A DNA stretch of 64,000 nt from JACVRM01 sp963809765 (lineage in GTDB: Bacteria; Actinomycetota; Thermoleophilia; Gaiellales; Gaiellaceae). Position numbers and translations under genes: made by a program. Below the pieces are notes generated by a model. That model saw only the letters and a list, made by a program, of their open reading frames with translations, searched no databases and was not told where the DNA came from. Below are positions 52,029-61,045 of this stretch, one piece after another. The DNA lies in contig CAWEKT010000003.1 of assembly GCA_963809765.1 (NCBI GenBank), positions 1,364,001 through 1,428,000 on the forward strand, written 5' to 3'. Positions within the stretch are counted from its first letter, which is position 1; each line of letters starts with the position of its first letter.

Positions 52029-53678
52029 GTGAACATCCGCACTTTCGCATTCGTCGTTTTCGCCGCCGTGCTCGCCGCGCTTGGAGCTCAGGCCCGGGCA
52101 GGCGCGCCCGCGCACGCGGCCGTGGTGCCGCCCGACCCGGCGCGCCTGACCGAGGCCGTCTTCGTCATCGAGGGCCGCGGCTGGGGGCACGGCATCGGCC
52201 TCTCGCAGTGGGGCGCCTACGGCTTCGCGCGCGCCGGCAACAGCTACCGCCAGATCCTCGCCCACTACTACCGCGGGACGCAGCTGAGCCCGGCCTCGCT
52301 GCGGCAGGTGCGCGTGCTGCTCGCGGACAGGGTGACGAGCGTCGCCATCGCCTCCGATGACACCTTCAGCGTCAGGGACGCCGGCAACATCACCTACGAG
52401 CTCGAGGCCGGCCGCCATCTCGTCGCGCCCGCGCTGCGGCTGAAGGTGGACGGCGAGCAGACCGCGCGGAAGCTCCAGGGCCCGCTCACGGTTGTCGCCG
52501 GCGCCTCGCCCGTCGAGGTCAACGGCAAGCCCTACCGCGGCACCGTGCAGCTCTCGATCCTCACCGGCAAGCTGCGGGCCATCAACACCGTCGGGCTCGA
52601 GCAGTACCTGTATGGAGTCGTGCCCTCCGAGGTTCCGCACCTGTGGCCGTCCGAGGCGCTCAAGACGCAGGCGGTGATCGCCCGCTCCTACGCGCTCAGC
52701 CACCTCCAGAAGGGCGCGTTCGACCTCTACGCGGACGTCCGCAGCCAGGTCTACCTGGGGATCGACGAGGAGGAGGACCAGACCACCGCCGCCGTCAACG
52801 CGACCGCCGGCCAGGTGTTGCTCTACAACGGCCGTGTGGCCTCGACCTACTACCACTCGACCTCCGGCGGGCGAACCGCCTCGGTCGAGGAGGTGTGGGC
52901 CTCCGAGCCGATCCCGTACCTCGTCTCGGTCCCGGACCCGTACGACAACGCGTCCCCGCACCACCAGTGGGGCCCCGACAAGGTTCGTGCGAAGCAGCTG
53001 GCCAAGGTGCTGCGCGTCAAGGGCAAGCTCGTCGAGGTGCGCACGACCGTCGGCCCGTCCGGGCGGGTGGTGAGCGCCGTCGGCGTCACGGCCACCGAGG
53101 AGGGCCCACCGGTCTCGGGCTCGGACCTGCGGCGGGCGCTCGACCTGCGCTCGACCTGGTTCTCGGTCGGGCAGCTCGCGGTCGAGAAGCCGGCTGCGCC
53201 GCTCGCCTACGGCGCGCCTCACGTCATCCGTGGGCTGGCGCGCGGGCTCGGGGCCGTCACGGTCGAGCAGCGCGTGCCGGGCGAGGCCTGGCAGCCGCTG
53301 CGGACGGTCAAGCCGACCACGGCCGGGACGTTTGCCGTGCGCGTGAAGCCGAAGACCCTGACCCTCTACCGCGTCGTCGCCGGCGAGGTGGCCACACCGG
53401 TCGTGCGCGTGAACGTCTCGCCGAGCGTCACGCTCGCGCCGGCCGCCGGCGGGACGGCGCTGCGCGGGTACGTTCGACCCGTCCTGGAAGGCACCATCGT
53501 GCGCGTCCAGCGGCGCCGGACCGCCGGCTGGAAGCTCGTGGCCAGCGTGCCCGTGGCTGCCAACGGCCGCTGGCGCGCCGCCGTGCCGCTCACCCCCGGC
53601 AGCTACCGCGCCATCGTGCCCGCCGGCGGCGGGCTCGGGGTCGGCGTCAGCAAGCAGCTCACGGTGGAGCCGGCATGA
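52029..53678 (+). CDS. Secreted SpoIID/LytB-domain protein
   Basis: SpoIID-domain proteins are peptidoglycan lytic transglycosylases or amidase enhancers. The intact 549-residue product has a signal peptide (VNIRTFAFVVFAAVLAALG), then the SpoIID domain: GRGWGHGIGLSQWGAYGFA, YLYGVVPSEVPHLWPSEALK, QAVIARSYALSH, YYHSTSGGRTAS and YLVSVPDPYD. The C-terminal third (about 400-549) is beta-rich with repeated RV-type strands, probably binding modules. It sits in an operon with a subtilase (ATGA overlap) and is divergent from the membrane kinase. A link to sporulation is not implied. Confidence 0.9.
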   Translation: MNIRTFAFVVFAAVLAALGAQARAGAPAHAAVVPPDPARLTEAVFVIEGRGWGHGIGLSQWGAYGFARAGNSYRQILAHYYRGTQLSPASLRQVRVLLADRVTSVAIASDDTFSVRDAGNITYELEAGRHLVAPALRLKVDGEQTARKLQGPLTVVAGASPVEVNGKPYRGTVQLSILTGKLRAINTVGLEQYLYGVVPSEVPHLWPSEALKTQAVIARSYALSHLQKGAFDLYADVRSQVYLGIDEEEDQTTAAVNATAGQVLLYNGRVASTYYHSTSGGRTASVEEVWASEPIPYLVSVPDPYDNASPHHQWGPDKVRAKQLAKVLRVKGKLVEVRTTVGPSGRVVSAVGVTATEEGPPVSGSDLRRALDLRSTWFSVGQLAVEKPAAPLAYGAPHVIRGLARGLGAVTVEQRVPGEAWQPLRTVKPTTAGTFAVRVKPKTLTLYRVVAGEVATPVVRVNVSPSVTLAPAAGGTALRGYVRPVLEGTIVRVQRRRTAGWKLVASVPVAANGRWRAAVPLTPGSYRAIVPAGGGLGVGVSKQLTVEPA

Positions 53679-55317
53679 GGCGGCTGCTCGTCATCGGCCT
53701 CGTCGCGGCGGGCGCACTCACGGTCGCCACCCCGGCGCTCGGCGCGCGCTTCGCCGTCGGCCTGCACCGGGGCGCGGACGCCGACGCTGTCGCCGCCCGG
53801 ATCGTCGCGGCCACAGGCCGTGAGGCCAGGCCGCCTGGTGCCGTTCGCGCTCGTCGTGGACGCGCCGCGGGCGTCGGTGCTCGAACGCCTGCCGGGAGTC
53901 TCCTACGTCGAGCGCCTGCGGCGGTCGCGCCGGGTCGCCTTCTCGGTCAACGACCCGCTCGCCAGGAAGCAGTGGCACCTGACGGCCATCCGCGCCTTCG
54001 ACCACTGGCCGCTGCGGCCGACCGCGCTCGAGCCGGTGAAGGTCGCGGTCATCGACTCGGGCATCGACGGCACCCACCCCGAGTTCGAGAACCGCATCGC
54101 GGCCGCCGAGAGCTTCGTCGACTCGGCGCCTCGAAGGGACACCGTCGGCCACGGCACCTTCGTGGCCGGGGTGATCGCGGCGGCGCTCAACAACGGCACC
54201 GGCATCGCCGGCGTCGCGTTCCCGTCGCGGCTGCTCGTCGCCAAGGTCGTGCGGGCGGACGGCACGATCTCGCCCGAGGCCGAGGCGCGGGCGATCCGCT
54301 GGGCCGTCGACGAGGGCGCGCGCGTCATCAACCTGAGCCTCGCCGCGCTGCGGAACCCGGACGACCCCGGCGGGGACTTCTACTCGCCGCTCGAGGCGAG
54401 TGCGATCGAGTACGCCGTGCGGCGCGGCGTGCTCGTCGTCGCTGCAGTGGGCAACGGCGACACCGCGCCGCGCCGCCCCTGGCCGTTCGCGAGCTACCCC
54501 TCCGCGCTGCCGCACGTCCTCGGCGTCGGCGCCGTCGACCGGGGCGGTGCCATCCCGGACTTCTCGAACCGCGACCCCGCCTTCAACGACCTGGTGGCAC
54601 CGGGCACCGAGATCCTCTCGACCGTTCCCCGCCCGGCGCCCGGCCAGAAGCCGGTGTGCGCTGACCCCGGCTACTCGACCTGCGGGCCCGAGGACTTCCG
54701 GCGCGGGCAGGGCACGTCGTTCGCCGCCGCCCAGGTCTCCGCAGCTGCCGCGCTGGTGCTCGCCCAGCGCCCCGGCCTGCTGGCCGAGCATGTGCGCGCG
54801 CTGCTCGAGCGCAGCGCCGCCGACCAGACCGAGAAGACCGGGTGCCGCCGCTGCACGACCGGGCGGGACGAGAGCAGCGGCTGGGGCCTGCTCGACGTCG
54901 GAGCCGCTCTCGACTACCCGGCCACCGACCTGCCGGACGACGATCTCGAGCCGAACGACGATGCCGGCACCCGCGCCGCGACTGTCCGTCCACGCGTGAC
55001 CATTCGGGCGACCGTCGATCCCTGGGACGATCCGGACGACGTCTACCGCGTCTTCCTGGAGGAGAAGCAGCAGCTGGTGCTGCGCGTTGACGGCGCCGGA
55101 GGGGACGTCGGTCTCGCTGTGGAAGCCCGGCCTGCGCACCGTCCACGCGCCGGTCTGGTCATCTCCGCCGAAGCCGCTGCGCCGGGTCGCCTCGGAGGGC
55201 ACTTCTCGACGGATCTTCCTGCGCGCGACCGAGCGCGGCTGGCACTTCGTGCAGGTCGGCGCGCCCGTCGGCCTTCCCGTCGCCTACACGCTCGTCGTCA
55301 ACCGCCGGCCGGCGTAA
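53675..55317 (+). CDS. Secreted subtilisin-family serine protease (frame broken twice)
   Basis: The product starts MRRLLVIGLVAAGALTVATPALGA (signal peptide) with an inhibitor-like propeptide (GLHRGADADAVAARIV); after a frame change near 53832 the S8 domain shows Asp (VAVIDSGIDGTHPE), His (GHGTFVAGVIAAAL), the oxyanion Asn region (VAAVGNGDTAPRRP) and Ser (GQGTSFAAAQVSAAAA). A second change near 55100 leads to a C-terminal PPC-like beta domain (SLWKPGLRTVHAP, GWHFVQVGAP) ending at 55317. About 546 residues. It is coupled to the SpoIID gene, so both are probably exported together. No membrane anchor is seen at the C-terminus. Confidence 0.88.
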
Positions 55318-55323
55318 GGCCTC

Positions 55324-55989
55324 TCAGCGGCCTTCGGCCTCGAGGTACTCCTCGGCGGGCACGTCGCGCAGCACCCGCGCGGGGTTGCCGACGACGACCA
55401 CCCGCGGCGGCACGTCGCGCACGACGACCGCACCTGCGCCCACGAACGCCTCCTCGCCGATCTCGACGCCCGGGCAGAGGATCGCGCCGCCGCCGACGCG
55501 CGCGCCCCGGCGGATCGTCGGCCCGCGCATCAGCGTCTTGCGCTTCTCGGTCCTCCCCATGAAGTTGTCGTTCGTGGTGACGACGCACGGGGCGATGAAG
55601 ACGTTGTCCTCGAGCGTCGAGTAGGCGGTGATGTAGGCCTCCGCCTGGATCCGCGTCATCGGGCCGATGGTGGTGTCGTTCTCGACCAGTGAGCCTCGCC
55701 CGACGACGACGTCGTCGCCGATCTCGACCCGCTCGCGCACGCACGCCTGGTCGCCGACGATCACGCGCGCGCCGAGCCGGCTGCCCGCGAAGACGATGGC
55801 GCCGGTGGACACGATCGTGCCCGCCCCGAGCTCGAGCGGCGGCAGCGGCTCGCGGCTCGCGGTCGACCGCGGCGAGAGCGACGGCTGCTTCCCGAGCACG
55901 GCGTTGTCGCCGATCACGCACCCCTCGCCGATCACCGTCCCGGGGTAGACGACGACGTTCTCGCCCACGGTGTAGTTCGTGTCTGCCAC
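55324..55989 (-). CDS. Left-handed beta-helix N-acetyltransferase (WbpD/WlbB-like)
   Basis: The 221-residue product (GTG 55989, VADTNYTVGENVVVYPG) is built of hexapeptide repeats (for example VIGEGCVIGDNAVLG, ARVIVGDQACVRERVEIG, GGGAILCPGVEIGEEAFVG) with the acceptor-site segment APCVVTTNDNFMGRTEKRK and the tail VVVVGNPARVLR. This pattern matches acetyltransferases acting on 3-amino groups of UDP-sugars. The Gfo/Idh and epimerase genes upstream on the same strand support a role in UDP-diacetamido sugar synthesis. A 27-bp palindrome lies nine bases before the start. Confidence 0.85.
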   Translation of the reverse strand: MADTNYTVGENVVVYPGTVIGEGCVIGDNAVLGKQPSLSPRSTASREPLPPLELGAGTIVSTGAIVFAGSRLGARVIVGDQACVRERVEIGDDVVVGRGSLVENDTTIGPMTRIQAEAYITAYSTLEDNVFIAPCVVTTNDNFMGRTEKRKTLMRGPTIRRGARVGGGAILCPGVEIGEEAFVGAGAVVVRDVPPRVVVVGNPARVLRDVPAEEYLEAEGR

Positions 55990-55998
55990 GCGGGGTCC

Positions 55999-56025
55999 GA
56001 GTTAGTGGCTGACAGCCACTAACTC
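55999..56025. repeat. 27-bp perfect palindrome, copy 1
   Basis: GAGTTAGTGGCTG (55999-56011), A, CAGCCACTAACTC (56013-56025): 13-base arms with a single central base. It lies nine bases before the WbpD-like GTG, over the place where a leaderless -10 would be, so it could be an operator; a hairpin in RNA is the alternative. Confidence 0.7.
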
Positions 56026-56054
56026 CTCCGAAACGGCGTCGAGCGCGGCCGAAT

Positions 56055-56075
56055 GAGTTAGTGGCTGACAGCCAC
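56055..56075. repeat. 27-bp palindrome, copy 2 (one arm incomplete)
   Basis: The first 21 bases of copy 1 recur exactly at 56055-56075, after which the arm degenerates (AAAGTC instead of TAACTC). The two copies start 56 bases apart, between the Gfo/Idh gene end and the WbpD-like gene start. Confidence 0.7.
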
Positions 56076-56091
56076 AAAGTCTCCTGGCGGC

Positions 56092-57071
56092 TCACGCGCG
56101 CACCGCCGAGAGCGACTCGGTCAGGCGCTCGAGGGCGCGCACGACCATGGCGCCGTCCGTGGCGACCCGTGGCCCGGTCGCCCTCGCCGCCGCACGAGGC
56201 GCAGGAACTCCTCGCACTCCAGGCGCAGCGGCTCGTCGGTCGCGATCTTCGGGATGTAGATGTCGCCGCTGCGGGTCTGCCACTCGCCGTAGGTCTCGGC
56301 CCGCTTCCACGGCGCCTTCTCGTAGACGGTCACCTTGCGCTCGAGCTCCATGTCGTCGAACACGGCCATCTTCTTGTCGCCGACCACCGTCATCCGGCGC
56401 ATCTTGTGCGGGTCGAGCCAGGAGAGGTGCATGTGCGCGATCTTCCCCGAGGGGAAGCGCAGGTAGCAGAAGACGACGTCCTCGACGCCCTCGGTGAGGA
56501 AGTCGCGCCCGTGCGCGACCGCCTCGACGGGATCCTCGCCGAGGAGGTAGAGGATCACCGAGAGGTCGTGGACGCCGAGCGACCAGAGCGCGTTCTCGTT
56601 CGTGCGCACGATGCCGAGGTTCTGGCGGTTGCCGTACACGCAGAGCACGTCGCCGAGCTCGCCGCTCGAGATCAGCTCCTTCAGCTTGCGGACACCGGGG
56701 TGGTAGAGCAGCAGGTGGCCGGGCATGAGCGTCAGGTCGTGCTCGTCGGCGAGCTCGACGAGCTCGTCCATCTCCTCGGCGCGCATCGCCGGTGGCTTCT
56801 CCACCAGCACGTGCTTGCCGGCCGCGAGCGCGCGCTTCGCGAGCGGGTAGTGCGTCGGCACCGGGGTCGCGATCACGACGGCGTCGAGCTCCGGGTCGGC
56901 CAGCAGCTCGTCGAGGTCGCCGGTCACGCGCGCCTGCGGGTAGCGGCCGGCGAATCGGTCGCGCACCTCCTCGGAGGAGTCGCAGAGCCAGGTGAGGTCC
57001 GCCAGGTCGTCGAAGTTGCGCGCGAGGTTCGGGCCCCAGTAGCCCAGCCCCACCACGGCGACGGTCGTCAA
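56092..57071 (-). CDS. Gfo/Idh/MocA-type NAD-dependent sugar dehydrogenase (WbpB/WlbA-like; frame broken once)
   Basis: The product starts at TTG 57071 (preceded by AGGAG with six-base spacing), reading TTVAVVGLGYWGPNLARNF, with the NAD loop GLGYWG, VVIATPVPTHYPLA, EKPPAMRAEEM (catalytic Lys), LMPGHLLLYHPGVRKL and ENALWSLGVHDLSV. Near 56190 a missing base shifts the tail to ATGPRVATDGAMVVRAL, ending at 56092; about 326 residues. The match is to 3-dehydrogenases of UDP-GlcNAcA. It lies between an epimerase and the acetyltransferase. GTG 57086 is an alternative start. Confidence 0.85.
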
Positions 57072-58150
57072 CTGCTGCTCCTGCACGGCGGGGAGCAGCA
57101 TAGAGAGCGCCGACGCGATCCTCTGCGACGCGCGGCCGTCGCCGTAGAGGCGCGGCAGGCCCTCCGGCATCCGCGCCTGCGCGCACGGCTGCGGCGAGCG
57201 CCTCGGCGTCGGCGTCCACCAGCACGTTGGCGCCGAGCTCGACCGTGTCGACCCACTCCGTGGACGGTCGCGCGGTCACGCAGGGCACGCCGTACCAGTA
57301 CGCCTCCTTCTGCAGGCCGCCCGAGTCGGTGACGACCACGCGCGCCTGCGAGGCGAGCGCGGCGAGGTCGAGGTAGCCGAGCGGCTCCGCCAGCGCGATG
57401 TTGTCCCCGACCGTCGCCGGCGCCGACTCGAGCACCGCGCGCGTGCGCGGGTGCGCGGGAAAGACGACCGGCTCCTCGAGCCGCGAGAGGCCGTCGACGA
57501 TCGCGCGCCAGCCGCTCGGGCTCCACGTTCGCCTCGCGGTGGATCGTCGCGACGACGTAGCCGCCCGGCTCGAGCCCGAAGCGCTCGAGCGCGCGCGAGC
57601 GCCGGCGCGCGATCGGGGCGAGCCGCTCGGCGGCGTCGTACATGACGTCGCCCACGACCTCCGCGCGGCCCCCGACCTCCTCGCCGGCCAGGATGTCGCG
57701 CGAGCGCTCGTCCGGGCACAGCAGCAGCGCCGCGATCCGGTCGGTCTCGACGCGGTTGTGCTCCTCCGGCATCGACCAGTCGCCGCTGCGCAGCCCGGCC
57801 TCGACGTGCGCGACCGGCACCCGCTGGGCGACGGCCGCTCGCGCTCCGGCGAGCGTCGAGTTCGTGTCCCCGTAGACGAGCACCCAGTCGGGCCGCTCGT
57901 CGGCGACGACCGCCTCGAGCGGCGGCTGCAGCGTCGTCAGCATCTCCTCGCGCGGCAGTGCGCGGATGCCGAGGCGGTACGCCGGCTCGGCCAGCCCGAG
58001 CTCCTCGAAGAAGACGTCCGACAGCTCGCGGTCGTAGTGCTGGCCGGTGTGCACCACGACCTCTTCGTGACCGGCCTCACGCAGTGCTTCCGACAGCGGC
58101 GCCGACTTGATGAACTGCGGCCGGTTGCCGACGACGGACAGGATGCGCAC
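57068..58150 (-). CDS. UDP-GlcNAc 2-epimerase family protein (WecB/WbpI-like; frame broken)
   Basis: GTG 58150 (VRILSVVGNRPQFIKSAPLSEAL) lies six bases after minus-strand TACGCT. The product shows VVVHTGQHYDRELSDVFF, WVLVYGDTNSTLAGA, VAHVEAGLRSGDWSMPEEHNR and VVATIHREANVE; frame changes near 57530 and near 57190 lead to VVTDSGGLQKEAYWYGVPCV, TEWVDTVELGANVLVD and GLPRLYGDGRASQRIASAL. The likely end is at TGA 57068, overlapping the TTG of the next gene, which needs a third change. About 359 residues. It epimerises C2 of a UDP-N-acetylated sugar and forms an operon with the dehydrogenase and acetyltransferase. Confidence 0.87.
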   Translation of the reverse strand: MRILSVVGNRPQFIKSAPLSEALREAGHEEVVVHTGQHYDRELSDVFFEELGLAEPAYRLGIRALPREEMLTTLQPPLEAVVADERPDWVLVYGDTNSTLAGARAAVAQRVPVAHVEAGLRSGDWSMPEEHNRVETDRIAALLLCPDERSRDILAGEEVGGRAEVVGDVMYDAAERLAPIARRRSRALERFGLEPGGYVVATIHREANVEPERLARDRRRPLAARGAGRLSRAPAHARGARVGAGDGRGQHRAGGAARLPRPRRARLAGARGRHRLGRPAEGGVLVRRALRDRATVHGVGRHGRARRQRAGGRRRRGARRSRARRRGCRRACRASTATAARRRGSRRRSLCCSPPCRSSS

Positions 58151-58156
58151 GGCGGC

Positions 58157-58162
58157 AGCGTA
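58157..58162 (-). promoter_or_regulatory. -10 box TACGCT of the epimerase operon
   Basis: Minus-strand TACGCT, six bases, then GTG 58150; leaderless layout. Confidence 0.5.
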
Positions 58163-58229
58163 CGCACGCGATCCCCTTGACCCAGCCGTGGTTGACCCGG
58201 CAGGCGTATCGCGGGAAGCTGCCGGCACG

Positions 58230-59295
58230 GTGTCAGGTCGCGTTCGAACGCTCTCTCGGCGCTGGCCGTCTCTAGCGGCCGCTTCCGCCCTCGGCCTGCT
58301 CACCCTCGCCGTGCCGTCGGCGTGGCCGACGTCCGACTCCGCCCAAGCCGTGCCCGCCGGATGGTGGAGAGGCACGGTTCAGCTCACCGCACAGTGGGAT
58401 CAGCAGGCCACAGAGCGGGAGGAAGTCGCGGGACGGCGACCCTGAAGGTGACCCGAGAAAGCGTCGATGTTGCGGCATACGAGCTCGAGTACACCGATGA
58501 CCGGTGGTGGCTCGACGTGGCGCAGAACCCTGCCGAGTGTCGTGGGCAAGGTCAGCATCCGGTGGTCGTCCTCCTGGCGGGCGACGAGCGAGACGCGAGT
58601 GGTGGTCAGCGAGAACGGCGGCGGCGGCGTGACTCGTTCTTCTTCGAAGCGCGGCTCGGACTGCCGCTCGTGGCGCGTGAAGACCGCGACTGCACGGGCG
58701 TGCTCGGAGAGGCGCATCCCGCGGGCGCGACCGAACATGATCTTCACGCTCTTCGTCGCCCCAGCCGTCGTCCGGCGTCTCCCATCGCGGGACCGGCCCG
58801 GCGCGCGCGCAGTTCGCCGAACACGGGACGCCGCGGCCGGGCGGCGTCAACACGACGACAGCGAGCTGGGACTTGGAGCTGGTGCCGGCGCCGCCTGGGC
58901 CGCCGCAACGGGTCGCCTTCGACGGCGAGCGCTCCACGATCAAGCCGGGCGAGCCCAGACGCGGGAGCACTGTCCAGGTCTCTCTGGCCGAGGCACGCCT
59001 GGTGGACGCGCGGGGCACCACGGTCGCGACCGGAGGTGGGACCGCGGGCTGTGATCTGACGTACGCGGCAGGCGGTCGAGGCGCACGGCCGACTCGCGTG
59101 CGCGTCCCGGGAAGCTGGAGCGCGGGCCGGCTCCGCTGCGCGTGGAAGGTGCCGCGACGCGGGGCGCTCGCCAGGACGATCGCCACCAAGAACGTCCAGC
59201 TCAGCGTCGCTCCGTGGATCCTCCGTGCCGGCAAGCGCTACTGGGCGCGGGACGGAAACCACGTGCTGTACATCCTTGGGCTCAGCCGCCGCTAG
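58230..59295 (+). CDS. Secreted protein of unknown function (frame broken several times)
   Basis: The start is uncertain (GTG 58230 assumed: VSGRVRTLSRRWPSLAAASA, then a hydrophobic signal LGLLTLAVPSAWP). Sequence continues WWRGTVQLTAQWDQQ, then in a second frame GTATLKVTRESVDVAAYELEY, a third VVVSENGGGGVTRSSSKRG, and a fourth frame from about 58855 reading TTTASWDLELVPAPPGPPQR, GCDLTYAAGGRG and WILRAGKRYWARDGNHVLYI to 59295. The repeated beta-strand character and a Trp-rich start fit an exported beta-protein. No family recognised. At least three indels are needed. Confidence 0.5.
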
Positions 59296-59314
59296 GCGAC
59301 CAGGGTCGCGCCGC

Positions 59315-59320
59315 TAGCCT
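59315..59320 (+). promoter_or_regulatory. -10 box TAGCCT of the ABC operon
   Basis: TAGCCT, seven bases, then GTG 59328; leaderless layout. Confidence 0.45.
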
Positions 59321-59327
59321 GCGGCGC

Positions 59328-60254
59328 GTGAGTGCTGCACCGATTGTCGAGGCACGCGGGCTGACGAAGCGGTTCGGCGAGTTGACCGCGGTCGACGGGA
59401 TCGACTTTGCGGTGCGGCCGGGCGAGACGTTCGGCTTCCTCGGGCCGAACGGCGCCGGCAAGTCGTCGACGATGCGGATGATCGGCGCCGTCTCGCCGCG
59501 CGACGCCGGCGAGCTGGTCGTGCTCGGGCACGACCCGGGAGAGCGTGGACCCGAGATCCGCGGCCGGCTCGGCGTCGTCCCGCAGCTCGACAACCTCGAC
59601 TTCGAGCTCACCGTCTGGGAGAACATGCTCGTCTACGGCCGCTTCTTCGGGCTGCCGAAGCACACGATCAAGGAGCGCGCGGACGAGCTGCTCGAGTTCC
59701 TGCAGCTGACTGAGCGCCGCGACTCCAAGATCGAGCCACTCTCCGGCGGGATGAAGCGACGCGTCACGATCGCCCGCGGGCTGATCAACGAGCCAGACCT
59801 GATGCTGCTGGACGAGCCGACAACAGGCCTCGACCCGCAGGCGCGCCACGTCGTCTGGGAGCGGCTCTACCGGCTCAAGCAGCGCGGTGTCACCCAGGTG
59901 CTGACAACCCACTACATGGACGAGGCGGAGCAGCTCTGCGATCGGCTCGTGGTCATGGACAAGGGCGCGATCGTCGCCGAGGGCTCGCCGCGCGAGCTCA
60001 TCCACCGCTACGTCCCGCGCGACGTCGTCGAGCTGCGCTTCGACGGCGGGCCCGACGGGCACGCCGACCGCCTCGACGGGGTCGGCGAGCACATCGAGGT
60101 GCTGGCCGACCGGGTGCTGATCCGGACGAAGGACGGCGACGCCACCGTCGACGCCGTCCAGGAGCGCGGGATTCATCCCGACACGATGCTGGTGCGGCGG
60201 AGCACGCTCGAGGACGTGTTCCTGGCCATCACCGGCAGGTCGCTGATCGAGTGA
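59328..60254 (+). CDS. ABC transporter ATP-binding protein (ABC-2/NodI-DrrA type)
   Basis: The 308-residue ATPase starts VSAAPIVEARGLTKRFGEL and has Walker A GPNGAGKSST, Q-loop VVPQLDNLD, signature LSGGMKRR, Walker B LMLLDEPTTGLDP and the H-loop TTHYMDEAEQL. The C-terminal ~90 residues are the extra domain of daunorubicin/NodI-type exporters (RRSTLEDVFLAITGRSL). It energises the two permeases that follow with GTGA overlaps. Frame is intact. Substrate: drugs, lipids or polysaccharides are all possible for this subfamily. Confidence 0.93.
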   Translation: MSAAPIVEARGLTKRFGELTAVDGIDFAVRPGETFGFLGPNGAGKSSTMRMIGAVSPRDAGELVVLGHDPGERGPEIRGRLGVVPQLDNLDFELTVWENMLVYGRFFGLPKHTIKERADELLEFLQLTERRDSKIEPLSGGMKRRVTIARGLINEPDLMLLDEPTTGLDPQARHVVWERLYRLKQRGVTQVLTTHYMDEAEQLCDRLVVMDKGAIVAEGSPRELIHRYVPRDVVELRFDGGPDGHADRLDGVGEHIEVLADRVLIRTKDGDATVDAVQERGIHPDTMLVRRSTLEDVFLAITGRSLIE

Positions 60255-61045
60255 GCACCGCAGCAGTCCCTTCCGCCGCCGTCCGGGCCGGGAGCGTCCT
60301 CGCCTGGCACGCGCGCAGCTACCGCGCCAGCTGGCGCGGGACGATCACCACCGCCTTCCTCAACCCGCTCTTCTTCCTGCTCTCGATCGGTGTCCTGCTC
60401 GGGGAGGTCATCGACGAGCGGCAGCCGGACCTCGGCGGCCTCACCTACCTCGAGTTCGTGGCCCCCGGCCTTCTTGCCGCGACCGCGATGCAGATCGGCA
60501 CCAACGAGGGCAGCTTCCCGGTCATGGCCGGGATCCGCTGGGCGCGTACCTACCACGGCGTCGTCTCCACGCCGGTCGGCGTGCGCGAGCTCTACACGGG
60601 CCTCCTCGGCTGGGTCGCGCTGCGTATTGCCGTTGCCGCGGCGATCTTCACAGCGGTCGCGGCCGCGGTCGGCGCCTTCGGCGACCCACTTGCGGTGCTC
60701 GCGCCGGTCGCCGCGCTGCTCTGCGGCCTCGCCTTCGCAGCGCCGCTCTCGGCCATCGCCGCATATGCGGAGAACAGCCAGCTCTTGACGGGGATCTTCC
60801 GCTTCGCGATCCTGCCGCTCTTCCTCTTCTCGGGAGCGTTCTTCCCGACGGAGCAGCTGCCCGACTGGCTCGAGCTGGTCGCCTGGGTGACGCCGGTCTG
60901 GCACGGCGTCGAGCTCTGCCGCGAGCTCGCCACCGGCAGCTTCTCGGCCGGCTCGGCCCTCGTGCACGTGGCGGTCATGCTCGCGTACCTCGTCGCCGGC
61001 TCGCTGGTCGCCGTCCGGATTCTGAACGGGCGGCTGCTGAAGTGA
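60251..61045 (+). CDS. ABC-2 type permease, first
   Basis: The 264-residue membrane protein starts at GTG 60251 (VSTAAVPSAAVRAGSVLAWH), with six hydrophobic helices and the ABC-2/NodJ features YLEFVAPGLLAATAMQIGTNEG, FLFSGAFFPTEQLPDWLELV and TPVWHGVELCRELATG. It overlaps the ATPase gene and the second permease by four bases each. The two permeases would form a heterodimer. Confidence 0.9.
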   Translation: MSTAAVPSAAVRAGSVLAWHARSYRASWRGTITTAFLNPLFFLLSIGVLLGEVIDERQPDLGGLTYLEFVAPGLLAATAMQIGTNEGSFPVMAGIRWARTYHGVVSTPVGVRELYTGLLGWVALRIAVAAAIFTAVAAAVGAFGDPLAVLAPVAALLCGLAFAAPLSAIAAYAENSQLLTGIFRFAILPLFLFSGAFFPTEQLPDWLELVAWVTPVWHGVELCRELATGSFSAGSALVHVAVMLAYLVAGSLVAVRILNGRLLK

